From NCBI GenBank assembly GCA_051294375.1, contig CM119266.1, positions 14,063,614 through 14,127,613 on the forward strand: DNA of 64,000 bases. The letters are read 5' to 3'. Within the stretch, counting starts at the first letter, position 1, and each line of letters begins with the position of its first letter. This DNA is from Paraspadella gotoi (taxonomy: Eukaryota; Chaetognatha). The notes under the pieces were generated by a model. The model worked only from the letters and a program-made list of their open reading frames with translations. It did no database searches and was not told the origin of the DNA. This document shows positions 35,976-48,365 of this stretch, piece after piece. A program made the position numbers and the translations under genes.

Positions 35976-36293
35976 CGGGTCCTTGGGGTTATGATTCGAC
36001 TTCGTGGGTGGCTGAGGAAACCGTTTCGCGCCAACAAATCCCATCCCTCATTGCCTACACCTCCCCCCACTCCGCCACTTGGTGAGATGGTGAGGGTTGG
36101 ATATTGATAGAAAGGAAAGAGAAGAAAAGGGGGGGAAAGGAAAGCGTTACATAAAAGAAGGAATCACAAATCTTGTCATTTCGCGAAAGGCCAAGGCGTA
36201 AATTTCGAAAGCTTAAGATAGAAGGGTGAGCGGGGATCAAGTGGGAAAAGAGAAAAGAGTACGAGTCCTGGGTGGGTGATGGGAACTGGAAAC

Positions 36294-36296
<3 letters not shown>

Positions 36297-36326
<30 letters not shown>
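36297..36326. repeat. (CT)n microsatellite abutting a gap
   Basis: The counterpart of the GA tract at 28949-28978 in A1, truncated by N. Confidence 0.95.
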
Positions 36327-36783
36327 NNNNNNNNNNNNNNNNNNNNNNNNNNNNNNNNNNNNNNNNNNNNNNNNNNNNNNNNNNNNNNNNNNNNNNNNNN
36401 NNNNNNNNNNNNNNNNNNNNNNNNNNNNNNNNNNNNNNNNNNNNNNNNNNNNNNNNNNNNNNNNNNNNNNNNNNNNNNNNNNNNNNNNNNNNNNNNNNNN
36501 NNNNNNNNNNNNNNNNNNNNNNNNNNNNNNNNNNNNNNNNNNNNNNNNNNNNNNNNNNNNNNNNNNNNNNNNNNNNNNNNNNNNNNNNNNNNNNNNNNNN
36601 NNNNNNNNNNNNNNNNNNNNNNNNNNNNNNNNNNNNNNNNNNNNNNNNNNNNNNNNNNNNNNNNNNNNNNNNNNNNNNNNNNNNNNNNNNNNNNNNNNNN
36701 NNNNNNNNNNNNNNNNNNNNNNNNNNNNNNNNNNNNNNNNNNNNNNNNNNNNNNNNNNNNNNNNNNNNNNNNNNNNNNNNNNN
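36327..36783. other. Assembly gap (457 N) inside A'
   Basis: Run of N. By position it would correspond to part of 27970-29060 of A1. Confidence 0.99.
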
Positions 36784-37148
36784 AGAAATTCCCGGAGGGA
36801 TACTCTGGGTAAATGGTAGAAGGGAGAAAACGGGGTAGGCAAAAAATCCCTGGGTCATTCCGGAGTTCGGACTCCAGATTTTGGAGTCAGTTTCGGCGAA
36901 AGATATTCACGCGTTTGAAAAACAAAAAGGGGATTTAAGGTGAATCTTTTTTCTACTTGTAAATTTTGTGTTATTTTTACAATTTTAAAAATATCTAACC
37001 TCGAAATTTTTAGGATTCTTGACCCGAACCGGGCAAAAATCGGCTAAAATTTTGACTTGCATGTGGGCGGGTGATTTTTTGCGAAGGCTTTCAACGATCT
37101 CGCGGAAGTCCCGACAAACTGAAACGTAGGCGTTTCTCTCTCTCTCTC

Positions 37149-37302
37149 NNNNNNNNNNNNNNNNNNNNNNNNNNNNNNNNNNNNNNNNNNNNNNNNNNNN
37201 NNNNNNNNNNNNNNNNNNNNNNNNNNNNNNNNNNNNNNNNNNNNNNNNNNNNNNNNNNNNNNNNNNNNNNNNNNNNNNNNNNNNNNNNNNNNNNNNNNNN
37301 NN
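37149..37302. other. Assembly gap (154 N) inside A'
   Basis: Bordered by CT on the left and an 18-base A run on the right. Confidence 0.99.
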
Positions 37303-38116
37303 AAAAAAAAAAAAAAAAATTTTCGTGAGAAAAGTGAGCGGGATATTTGGTCTCGGATTCGTGGTTTACTAGTGTCATAAAAAGATGGGAACAGGGCAGC
37401 CGATGAGGCATCTCTCTTCACGATTTAAAGGCTCCCCTGAGGTATGAAGAGTCTTGACTTCTTTTTTTTCTCCCCGAGTTTATCTTTTTAAAAAACATGT
37501 TGCCCGTACTTCGGAAGGAAATGAGAACGTTTTCTCTCGTACAAAGTTTTTTCACCATTTTGGGAAACCGAGACTAAGGAAAATGAAGTCTTTAAAGTTT
37601 AAAAAGAAAAAAAACCTAAAACAAAAAGAACAACCGACTGCGCGGGAAAAAATGAGACAAAAGAAAAAGTCAAAATAGTAGAACCAAAAAAAAAATATAG
37701 AAGGATTAAAGAGTGGCGCCTGAAGAAACATCGAAACGTGGGAAAACTGGGTTTTTAAATATAGAAAAGTCGAAAGACTATAAGAGGGAAAAATTTCGAG
37801 GAGACTAGAAAGACGCGCGCGGAGCAAAAAAGATACAGATGAAAAAACGGTTTCCCTGCGTGTCGCCGTCTTGTAAATGATGAGAATATCTTTCTCCGGC
37901 TTTTACTACCCTTCCAGGCCCCCTGCCCCCCCTCCGCCCTCCCGCGACTCCTCTGCGCCCCCTCCAAGAGCTAAACGAGCGTATTTTTGTCATCGAGGTG
38001 TGAAGGCTTTTTTTTTGGTGAGGGAATTGCATATCTTATGGGGATGTTGAAGGATAAGTTTCAGTTTGGAGATTTCGAGTTTATTGACCGGAGTTGGTTT
38101 TGTTACATTTTTTACG

Positions 38117-38472
38117 GTTGAAGGAGAAAAACTGGGGTCACAAGTTACTATATGCTAGGATACAAAAAGTCAAACATGAATCCAAGGCAACGGGAGAAGT
38201 TGAAAAGCCACGCCCGAAGATAGAAAGACATTCAGACATTGAGACAGACACGCGACAGACACAGAGAAAGAAAAAAAGATTTCCCCAAGAGCCTCACTTG
38301 GATCAGGAAATGCGCTCCTTTATTTTTGGTCGCGTCTGTTTTTGTTTACCTCTAATCGGAAGAAACGATTTCCTCCGGACGATCGCGTTCTTGATTTCCG
38401 CCCGGATTATCTCCAAGATTGGATTTTAAAATGGATTTGCTCTCATCTTCCTCTCTCTCTCTCTCTCTCTTC

Positions 38473-38506
<34 letters not shown>

Positions 38507-38931
38507 TCTGATTGCTGCCTTTTTTTGTTTTGAGCCACAAAGAGAGAGAGAAGAGAGAAAGTTTATAAGAAGAAAGAGAAAAGAATCGTTCCTTCGATTG
38601 ATTCCGAAATAAAAAAAAAAAGATGAGGGTTAGGAGTGAGGGGGTGGGCGGGTGGCGATGCCGGGGTCTCTCCCCCCCCCTTAAAACGAAGACGGAACAA
38701 TGGCGCTTGATTGCTTCTTCTTGCCTTAGATATCTCTTAGCGGCCATAATTTACTTTTTATCTTTTCTCCTTTCCCTTAATATTTCTTCCTCTTGAGGTT
38801 TTTTTTTCCTTTTTATTTTCTTCCTTTACTTTCGTCTGCCGAAATATCATTATAATATACTTTCTGCTCCCTTCTTACTTTTTTTTACCTTCTCGGGTTC
38901 CTTATTGCTTTTTACTATTTTTCTCTTCTCG

Positions 38932-38964
<33 letters not shown>

Positions 38965-38970
38965 TCTCTC

Positions 38971-39010
<40 letters not shown>

Positions 39011-39072
39011 CTCATCTCTCGAGCTCTTTTTCCACTTTACATAATCTGCCGCACGCAGAAGGGTAGAACGGA

Positions 39073-39109
<37 letters not shown>

Positions 39110-41320
39110 GAGACAGAGAGCGATTCCATTCTTATTACCTCTGGCCTCCCGTAACCTTCCGCCTTTTTCCTCCCCCTACCTATTTCTTACCAATCAAAGG
39201 TAAGATTTGCCGAGGGATATAAAGGATGATTGCTTCGGACCAAGCTTTTTTTTTATATCCTACTCTGAGCGATTTCTTCCTTACTCTCCCTTTTTTACCG
39301 ATCCACACCGTTTCTTTATCCTTTTTATTTATTTATTTTTTTTCTCCGATCGGGGGAGATAATCGCCCTAAGAAGGACAGATATAGACGTCCTTTCATAA
39401 CAGTTTTACTCTCCCTTTTATCTCCGACTGTCAACTTTCTCTCAATTTGTGACATCCGCGACTAGACTACGTATATATTTTCTTTTTTTTTTTTTAATCG
39501 GATTAATTTCTCTCTCCTTTTCTTTCTCATTCACACACAAATCTCACAAGACACACACTTCCCACACAAACACAGACACACACAGAGAAACAAACACACT
39601 CTAAGCCCACTCTTCTCTTTTTCCCGCCAAACTCGGTTATCCCTCCGCTCGTTCAGTGTCCAGGAGACCCCGTCCAGAGGCTTTAAAGGATTTCACCTGC
39701 TTCAAGCCTTTTTTCTCATTAGCGCCAAGAAATTGCTTCCATCCATCCAAAAAACTTTTTCCTTTTTTTCTTTTTGTGATTGAACTTCTCGAATCGACTA
39801 CGGGTTCGGTATTGTGATATTTTTATGCTTCTTATTTGTTCCGATTTGTGACATCCAAGAAATTAACATAAATAACTCTTCCTCGTGGTCTATTTTTAAA
39901 AAAAAACTAATTTTAATCAAATTTAGCTATTTTCGAATAGTTGAGAACAAAGTTCTTCCTAAAGTTTTTTTTTCCGAGGCACGTTTCCAAAAACGCTTTA
40001 AAAAAAAACCGCGCGCACACAAAAAAAGAAAAATTGTTTTTCCTATCCCCAACAGTCGTGTTTATGAAAGAGGTGATTTTTTCTACTTAACACATTTTGG
40101 GGTGGAGAGGGTAGAGAAAGAGAGATTTAGAAAGTAAAGAGAAAAAAGAGTTAAAACTTGGAAACTGAAATGCCTGAGAAGTAGAGAAAAATAAGGACGG
40201 CATTATTCTAACTTTAGCGATTTCTTTTCTCTCAAAGAGTAATTTTCTTTAATTTTTTTTTTTTTTTATTATTTTTAACTTGCCTTTCTCTTGTAATCCT
40301 AAATGGTAGCGATTTCTCGGGCGCAATCTTTTTTCATTGCGGCTTCATTTCCAGTATGGGTTTTTCTCCACCCAATGGTTTTCTTGTATCTGTTTTCTTC
40401 TTCTACCTCCCCTTCTTCTTTCTCCTCTATCTTAGTCTCTTTTTTTCTCCTCTTCCCTCCCTCGTGTAATAGCCATCAATTTCTAATTTCTTTTCCATGC
40501 TCTCCCCCCCTATGCATTTGAAAAATCTCTCTCTCCATCTCTCTCTCTTCTCTCTTCTCTCTCGCCTTCTCCTCTCTCTCTCCTCTCCGTCCAGAGGAGT
40601 TTCTGTTAATCTCACCCCGATCGCGACCTTCTGCTTTATTTACTCAGCGCCCCTCGCCCATCCTTCGTCGAATCTTATCACATGTTTAAATGGTTTCTAG
40701 ATTTATACCAAACTTTTGGAATTTCTTTTTCAGAATCGTTTAGGGAGAGACAAGCTCGTTTTTTTTTTTTTTTGTTTTTTTTTTTTTGTGTCTCGTGTGT
40801 TGTGCGTTTGAGTGGAGGGAGGAAAGATAGAGAGGGAGAGGGGAGTAAAGTGAGTGTTATCTATACAGATATAATGGTTGTAAAATTAAAAAAAGTATAG
40901 CGCGAAGAGGCGACGGAAGTAACAGACGTTAAATAGAAGAAAGAAAATTAAAAAAAAGTATTAAGACAGTTTGAAAGATAGAAATAGATTAAAAATTTCA
41001 AAGAATCTTTAAAAAAAAATATTATAGAAACTAAACCTAAAAAACTGGAAAAAAAAAGAAAATAGTATTGGCTAAAAAAAAAGTGAACAGTCCTTGGGAT
41101 TGCGATCCGATAGAGGGACAATTCTGTGCTGGAAAGAAAAGAACAATCTCGGTTTAATAATAAACAACCGATGTGACCGACGTCATTTGTTTTGATGCAG
41201 TTGTAAACGGTACAATCAATCTCCGATTCCATTTAAATACTTTATAATACATCTAAATACTTCTTAATTCTATCTTGATTGCATCCCCATTCTGAGATCG
41301 ATTTTTCGAGGAGCGAACAT

Positions 41321-41352
<32 letters not shown>
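38117..41352. other. Intergenic sequence with CT tracts and T-rich runs
   Basis: CT at 38451-38509 and 38929-39020, GAAA/GA at 39075-39120, a CA-rich patch at about 39530-39600, long T runs at 40252-40267 and 40761-40788, AT-rich sequence at 40860-41280 and GA at 41321-41352. No gene recognised. Confidence 0.5.
38929..39020. repeat. (CT)n microsatellite, interrupted
   Basis: About 90 bases of CT, followed 55 bases later by a GAAA/GA tract. Confidence 0.95.
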
Positions 41353-41377
41353 NNNNNNNNNNNNNNNNNNNNNNNNN
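41353..41377. other. Assembly gap (25 N)
   Basis: Exactly 25 N after a GA tract. The noisy block starts on its right side. Confidence 0.99.
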
Positions 41378-42027
41378 AAAGAAAGCGCAGAACAGACGGC
41401 TACAGAAATGACGATAACACAGGAAAAGAGCGAGCAGCCAGCTATGACGTACGCCGAGTGGAGGAGAGCGCGATTAGCGTACGCACGGATGCACTTCTTA
41501 GGTGTCTGTCGTAAGACGGAAGAGTCTCGAGAGAGTCACAGGACGGTCGAGAAGAGAAGGGGTGGGAGCACAGTCAGGCCGAGATGGCTATGACAGCGAT
41601 CTTAAGGATGACGACGCCGACGCATAGCGGTACGTTACACTTGTAAGTTATGAGAAAGGGAGCACATAAGGAACTCTCAGCTTAGGTTGCGAGTGACGAC
41701 CGGATCGATATCGATAAGCCATAGTATCAGCATTGTCGATTCTGCATTTCACTATTATTCTCTGTGCTTAGAATGCGCACCTTCACTTTACTTCATTCAC
41801 CCCCAGTGATTCCATCAGGCGGACCTCAACGTTCTCCACCGTAAGCCAGTTCACGAGAGTCCACACCGTGAGCTCCGGACTGCCATTTTTCTCTCGACTC
41901 GATTTACGAGTTCGTGCCAGTTCCATCCAGCGTTTACGAAAAATAAAAAACTCGCGTTTATTTTCGTAATAAATTTCAAAGCGGAAAGACGAAAAAGAAA
42001 GAGAGAGAGAGAGCAGGAGACAGAGTG

Positions 42028-42059
<32 letters not shown>

Positions 42060-45000
42060 TAGAGAAGAGCAGAGAGACAGAAGAAGCGAGAAGGAAGAGA
42101 GGTAGAGAGGATAGAGTTTTCGTTTCCAGCCTTTAGTCAGACTTTTTTTTTAGTTGTTACCAGGTTTTTATTCGCCGCGTTTTTATTTTCTTGTGCGGCA
42201 AAACAAAACGAGGAAAAAACGCGGCGGGCAGCCACTAACTTGTCGCAGGCAGACAGCCCGTTTTACGAGTTTCGCTTGCGTCTAGTTCATACAACGACGC
42301 AATACGTGGGGAGTACTACGATACAGCGGAGCAGGACGTCAATCACCGGCCGGAGCGGAACTGAATCGCATTGACACACTCATGCTCGTCGTCGTCGTCG
42401 TATCGTCACCGTCAAGAGTTCTCTCTTCAGTATCGTTCAGCACGACCAAGGATTCCACTATGTCGACGTACATACATGGTTTCTTCTTGCATCGTACTTG
42501 ATGAGAGCCAGAAAACAGAGACAACTAAAGCGATCCTCCGGCTTTTTTCTTTCGCCGGAGGAGGAGAGACTGTGAGCACAGAAGCTCACAGGGGGAGAGC
42601 ACGCTCTGTTTGCCCTTAGAAACGAGTGCGGATGTTTCGTCAAATATCAGACGTCCATGGGATCTGCTTCAACACGCTAATCAGAACGTTCGCACACCGA
42701 CTCTCGGCTCCTCATCTCTATCACTCTCAACTGCCGTCACTCTCTCTCCTCTCTTTCTCTCCATCTTACAGTGGGCTCTGCACAATCTACATCGCTCGGC
42801 TTCTTATTCTTCTCACTTCTAGACACCGAAACGTAAACACATGACCACTGTGCGAGAATCACGAGCGCACTGTCTCAAATTCAATTATAGTTCTCCAGTA
42901 TGACATCTATGTACGTGTGCAACCAATTAACAGAACGCAGTATGTTACGTTTACTTGCGAGTTATCGAGAGGAGCGGGGGCGGCGAAATATAGTATATGA
43001 GAGGAGACACAATCGATCGCTCGAGCGGCGACGCGGAGTTTTTCACTGCAGACGTATCCACGAATCGTGCGGCGCGCTGAGTGCTCTCCAGCGCTGAATA
43101 GCATCTTTCAGTCGCGGTCTAACTCATGACCCATCGTGGAATGAGAGTAATGAAGATATGCGCTTCCGTCTGGCAAGCTCTGTATCACGACGAAAGATTC
43201 ACATAGTCGTGGAAATCAGCGTTTCAACCGCGAACTGCGCGCTCTTAGGAGTTTCGTAAGCTAGGGACGTGCAACGCTGCCGTGTCCTTCTATTAAACTG
43301 CTGGCGATTCTGCTTCACAGCTTTATTTTTTCACGGCATCGAGATAGTGATCGTGAATGGCCTTTGTTTCGGTTCCGCTCTTTTCTGACCAGTGAGAATC
43401 TAGCACCGTTGTACATAAGTGACGTTTATATAGATTGACAGTTGACATCAAATAATTATATTCGCAACGATCCTGACGTTCCCATTCTCTCATCTCTTTG
43501 TACCTCGCCCGCTTGAAATAGGCAATAAAATATATACAAGGTTTATGTTTGCATGATCACGCTTTTCAGTTCAAATGGCCGCGTGTTCAAGATAGCCATG
43601 AGTACAGAGAAACTATGTGTCAGAAATCACTCTCATTATCTAGCCCAAGGACTTATGCGCTCTGAGAATCAGAAAACAAAATAGCTCCTGTCGCACGGTA
43701 AGACAGGCTCATCCGTGTCGAAAACTGCCCATAAAGGAGCGCTGCTTTTGTGGAAGAAAAATCATCACAGCGCTTCTGCTTCCACTAGAACGGATTGAGC
43801 CCCGTCGAGCGAGCCATCCTGGTTCCTTGGACTCAGGTTCATCGACTCGTCTAATACCAAAATAGAGTATCTTCACGAATGGCAATTCAGAGAAGGCATA
43901 AAATCAAGAGAAGGGAGAAACAAAAGAGAGCAAGGCGAATACCTATTCTTAAGAGTTCACAATGAATGCAACCCCGCTTCCCTCGTTCTAAAAAAGCCAC
44001 TGGATTTGACTTTTCACTTCTCGCTCAGCGACATCGTTCTATGCATTTATCGACCACTGAGGACAGTCTACGTGCACTTTCTACTCGAATAGGTCTGCTA
44101 CTCGTTCGTACTTTTGTCCTCGTCTCTCTGCATCTCGTCTCCGTATCCGATCGTCAGTGCGCTCGCGCCGCTCTCTTTCTCTGCCCTGCGGCGCTCATAT
44201 CGCTCTCGTATCCGTTCGCTCTCGTGTCAGTCTCACAGTTCAACAACTTGCACATGTGGTTCAGCCTTCTTGTCACTTTCAATCCTGATTGACTTGCACT
44301 TTAGTAGACAGAGAAGATACGGTATAGCCGTAGTCTTTTTTTTTTTTTTTTTCGATCGATATATATCGGACTTTATAATATGAGTCGCTATCGTGTCCGG
44401 CACAGCACAGGAGCTCTCCGCAAAAGAAATTGCAGAGATAGCTTTAGTTACAGTTGCGATCCTCAAACGTGAAATAATCCTAAATAGTCTTTTATCAGCT
44501 ATGATTCCAAAAATAATATTGTTTTAAAACTTACTCGCTGGTATCTTCGTAGAAGTTGCTATGAACACTCCTCCCTAGAAGGAGAAGACACGAAAGAGTG
44601 GGATGATAAGAGAGAAAATATGTATGAGAGAGTAAGATGTGAGTCTATACGGAGATGAAAGAAACACAAAAAGGAAGGAGCGAGGCGTTCAAGCAGATCA
44701 CGCAGAGAATGAGTGAGAGAGGATGAGTCCCTATGCAGACGCCGTCGGACGCGATGTCATAGTAGAAAGAGAGAGAGAAAAGAGGCAAGTGATAGTGGAG
44801 CGAGAACGCAATTATCCCGCAATACTAGAGCGGACGAAAGTCTGCGGAAGAAGTGGACAGTGTGAGACTTTCAGTATGTCTCTTGTTTATTTCACTCTCA
44901 GTATTCTTGCTACCGAGTGAAGAGTATGAGAGAAGAGTAGATGCAGAGAGAGGTCTATTGTTAGAGGATGGGATGGCCGATGCGAGGGAGGGAGTTACAG

Positions 45001-46685
45001 GGAAGAGGCAGTAAAGAGGAGATAGCGGGAAGTTAAGTATCACACTTTAAAGAACAACAATTAATACCTAACGATGAGAAGAGCCATAGAGTCGTCCGGC
45101 CCTCTGCTCACTTCACTTGTTCTCGACTTGTATCTGATGCTCCATGGCGGTGTCCGTCGAGCGCCTGGAAATTCATTCTCTGTACTATGACTTCGATTCG
45201 ATTCGACATACGTCACTTCAGCGTGAGTTTTCGCGACTTTCTAGTACAGATGTCTCCATATTATTCTCTTTCTTCTCCCTCTTCTGTCTCTTTCTTCTTT
45301 TCTTTTCTTTTCTTGTTCTCTGTCCTCTCCTTTCTTCTCTTTGGATTTACTTTCTTGTGTCTCTTGTCTCATTAGTCTTTTGTATGTCGTGTTCTATACA
45401 GTGCGTCGAGTGTGCTGTGTCTTCTCTTTTCTCGGTTTGTTTTCGAGCGGTTATTTTCTGTTTTCGATTTTGCCGTTATTCGTTTTAAAGTGTGTTCTTG
45501 GTTGAATGATGTCTTAAGTTATTTATTTTTTTTCTTTCAGTATGAGATTTATTCTCTGTGTATTTTGCGTATTCTTTAGCCTACATTTTGATGATCGATC
45601 TTGCTCTTTTTTCTTTTTTTTTTTTTTTTGGTATTGTATTTGTTCTTCTTCTGAGAGATTGTTTTTGGTCTCTCCGATGATGCTGCGGCGTTCTGTTATG
45701 TTTATACGTTGCTCGGCGTCAAAGTTTAGTCTTGCAAGTTAAATATTTTATTTAATTTAATCCATAAGTCGCTCTCTATTCGTCTCATCCTGTTTCGATG
45801 ATTTTTCTTTTATTTTAGTTCATTTGTTTTTTATATCGTTATTTCTTTATTGTTTGTCGTCGCTTTCTTTCTTCTGTTTTCTCTTATTATATCTTATATT
45901 ATCTTCTGTATTGTTTTTTTTTTATATATTTCTATATATTTCGTCTTGTTTTTTTTTCTCTTGTTTTTTTTTTTTTTTCACACTATTATTTTCTTTTGAA
46001 CTTATAATATTATCTATTTGTTCGGATTCGTCTGAGGTGTATCTGATATTTTTTATTATATTACTTTTTTTATATATTATTTTTGCTTTACTGGTGTATA
46101 TTTGTTATTGGTTGGTATGATTTGATAGTTCTTGTTTTTTGCCTTATTTGTTTTTTTTTTTTTTTTGTTTATGTGTCGTGTGCTGTATCAAGTCTTTGGG
46201 AGCATGGTGTAGCTTGACGTGGCCAAATTACGGAGCTGTCTAGTTCGCCATGGTAACTCAATACGATCATTCGCCGGGTCTCCGTCGCGCGGAGTTGTCG
46301 CTGGGTGGCTTCCCGTCCTTGTTTCGATGCTTTGTCCCGTCTCTCGCCCTATGTTTTTCCGTTGCCTCGTGGATGCTGGATCTTCGTGCTTGTTTCTTCT
46401 CTTGTGTCTCTCCTTCTCTTCTTTCTTTGCTTCTGTGTCTTTTCTTTCAGTTTCTCCGTTTTTTCCTCTCCTCTTCCTTTCTATCTTAATTTCTTTCTCT
46501 ATCGGCTTGTCTCTGGTTCCTTCTCTTCATCTCTCCTCTTCCTCCACATGATCAAGATAAGCGATTTTACTTTTTTTGGATCATAGCTGATAATAACTAT
46601 TTAGGATTATTCTTTATCACTTAATATCTCAATTCTTTGGGCGCGCCGCCGACACAAAAGTCCGTTTTCGATCGAAAAAAAAAAA
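41378..46685. other. Noisy block with diverged copies of the 46.9-52.4 kb region
   Basis: About 41790-41945 matches the reverse complement of 52180-52350. About 41950-42140 matches 48199-48340, about 42150-42290 matches 50780-50930, and 43340-43400 matches 51650-51720. The matches carry many indels. From about 45240 to 46560 the sequence is strongly T-rich. All frames here are short and unrecognised. It reads like uncorrected long-read sequence from a paralogous or mis-placed copy. Confidence 0.6.
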
Positions 46686-46882
46686 NNNNNNNNNNNNNNN
46701 NNNNNNNNNNNNNNNNNNNNNNNNNNNNNNNNNNNNNNNNNNNNNNNNNNNNNNNNNNNNNNNNNNNNNNNNNNNNNNNNNNNNNNNNNNNNNNNNNNNN
46801 NNNNNNNNNNNNNNNNNNNNNNNNNNNNNNNNNNNNNNNNNNNNNNNNNNNNNNNNNNNNNNNNNNNNNNNNNNNNNNNNNN
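46686..46882. other. Assembly gap (197 N)
   Basis: Poly-A on both sides. Confidence 0.99.
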
Positions 46883-47663
46883 AAAAACGAGTGACAGAGA
46901 TTGAGTGAGTGAATAAAATTAGTGTCGATAAATAAAGAGAGAGTGAGACGAAGTGAAAATGAAATCAGGCGGCTTTTTTTAGAAACGAGGGAGCGGTTGG
47001 ATTTTATATAGAAAGAAAGGATCCGGCTTGTTCTCTTTTTTTTTCCTTTTTTTTTTTCCTTTTTTCTTCATTCCGTAATTGTTTGCGGAGAAATATCCAA
47101 GGAACCAGGCGGCTCGGGTTCACGTGACCAGGATATTTTTTTCTTTCTCAGCGTAATCTTAGAAAATGTTTATTTTTTTTATGTACTTAAACGTTGAATA
47201 ACTAATCAAACATAACTTTTTTTTCTTGCAAGGGGGAAAAGAGGAGAGAAGAGGAGGTTAATTTTTGGTCAACTCGGTCTTTTCACATGAAAACGTCTTA
47301 TGGTCAGAAAAGGAACCGAAACAAAGGCCATTCACGATCACTATCTCGATCCGTGAAAAAAAAAACTGTGAGAATCGCGCGTTTATGAGAAGGACGAGTT
47401 CCTCACTTCAAACTCGTAAACAATCGGAAACGCATTCACGACTTTTTTTTCTGTGAAAGATTCGACGAGGACGAAGATAACATTCCGGTCGAGAGACGAT
47501 AAAATATTCACGAGAAAACGGAGATGTGAACCCGAGGAAAACCGTCACACATTGTCTCTCCTCATTCAACCCCCCCCCTCCTCTGACGAAATAAAGATAA
47601 ACCCGTAATTGTCCGTCTTTGTTAACTTTTAATTTGAGCGGCGATTCGAAGAATTTCGATGGG

Positions 47664-47890
47664 NNNNNNNNNNNNNNNNNNNNNNNNNNNNNNNNNNNNN
47701 NNNNNNNNNNNNNNNNNNNNNNNNNNNNNNNNNNNNNNNNNNNNNNNNNNNNNNNNNNNNNNNNNNNNNNNNNNNNNNNNNNNNNNNNNNNNNNNNNNNN
47801 NNNNNNNNNNNNNNNNNNNNNNNNNNNNNNNNNNNNNNNNNNNNNNNNNNNNNNNNNNNNNNNNNNNNNNNNNNNNNNNNNNNNNNNNNN
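47664..47890. other. Assembly gap (227 N) in left arm
   Basis: The right arm reads through this place with CT-rich sequence (51200-51340), so the gap probably hides the complementary GA tract. Confidence 0.99.
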
Positions 47891-47951
47891 TTTTTTTTTC
47901 CTCACGAGGAAAAATTTAAAGTGAATGAGGTCGTGACCGATATGAAAAACA

Positions 47952-47990
47952 TGACGACGATAACGACGACGACGACGACGATGATGATGA
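47952..47990. repeat. (GAC)n/(GAT)n triplet repeat
   Basis: About 13 triplets. In the right arm the matching region holds only three to four triplets, a length difference between arms. Confidence 0.9.
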
Positions 47991-48174
47991 TTCGCAGCAT
48001 TGACGCTGATCGAGAACTGCCGATGGGTTTTAACGACGAAACTCGTAAAACCGTCTCGCGCAATATGGCTCCGCCGCGTTTTTCTCGTTTTGTTTTGCCG
48101 CCAAACAAATAAAAACCGGCGAATAAAACGGTAAACAACTAAAAAAAAATCTACCTAAAGCTGGGAACGAAAAT

Positions 48175-48199
48175 NNNNNNNNNNNNNNNNNNNNNNNNN
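48175..48199. other. Assembly gap (25 N) in left arm
   Basis: Exactly 25 N. The sequence left of it (AAAGCTGGGAACGAAAAT) returns in reverse complement at about 48311-48331, so a small hairpin surrounds the gap. Confidence 0.99.
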
Positions 48200-48240
48200 C
48201 TCGCGTTTATTTCGTAAATAAATCAAAAGGGGGAAAACAA

Positions 48241-48304
48241 TAGAGAGAGAAGAGAGAGAGAGCGAGAAGAGAGAGAGAGAGAGAGAAGAGAAGAGAGAGA
48301 GAGA
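48241..48304. repeat. (GA)n microsatellite, interrupted
   Basis: About 64 bases of GA in the extra piece of the left arm. Confidence 0.93.
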
Positions 48305-48365
48305 AAATTTTCGTTCCCTAGCCTTTTAGGACACAATGAAAAAATAACGTGGCGTTAACTGTCAT

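Larger units (their letters stand above)
35894..38116. repeat. Inverted, diverged and gapped copy of segment A (A')
   Basis: Reads as the reverse complement of A in the expected order. About 35894-36300 matches 29060-29700, about 36815-37110 matches 27630-27970, and 37303 to about 38116 matches 26082-27190 (for example TTGACTTCTTTTTTTTCTCC, and the poly-T and GACTGCGCGGGAAAAAATGAG blocks). Two gaps interrupt it. Many small indels separate it from A, as between a raw and a partly corrected read. Confidence 0.85.

Noticed and set aside
35950-36035. tRNA gene on the minus strand
   Set aside because: Only the T-arm fits. Acceptor, D and anticodon stems do not pair, and the other copies of this sequence lack even the T-arm.
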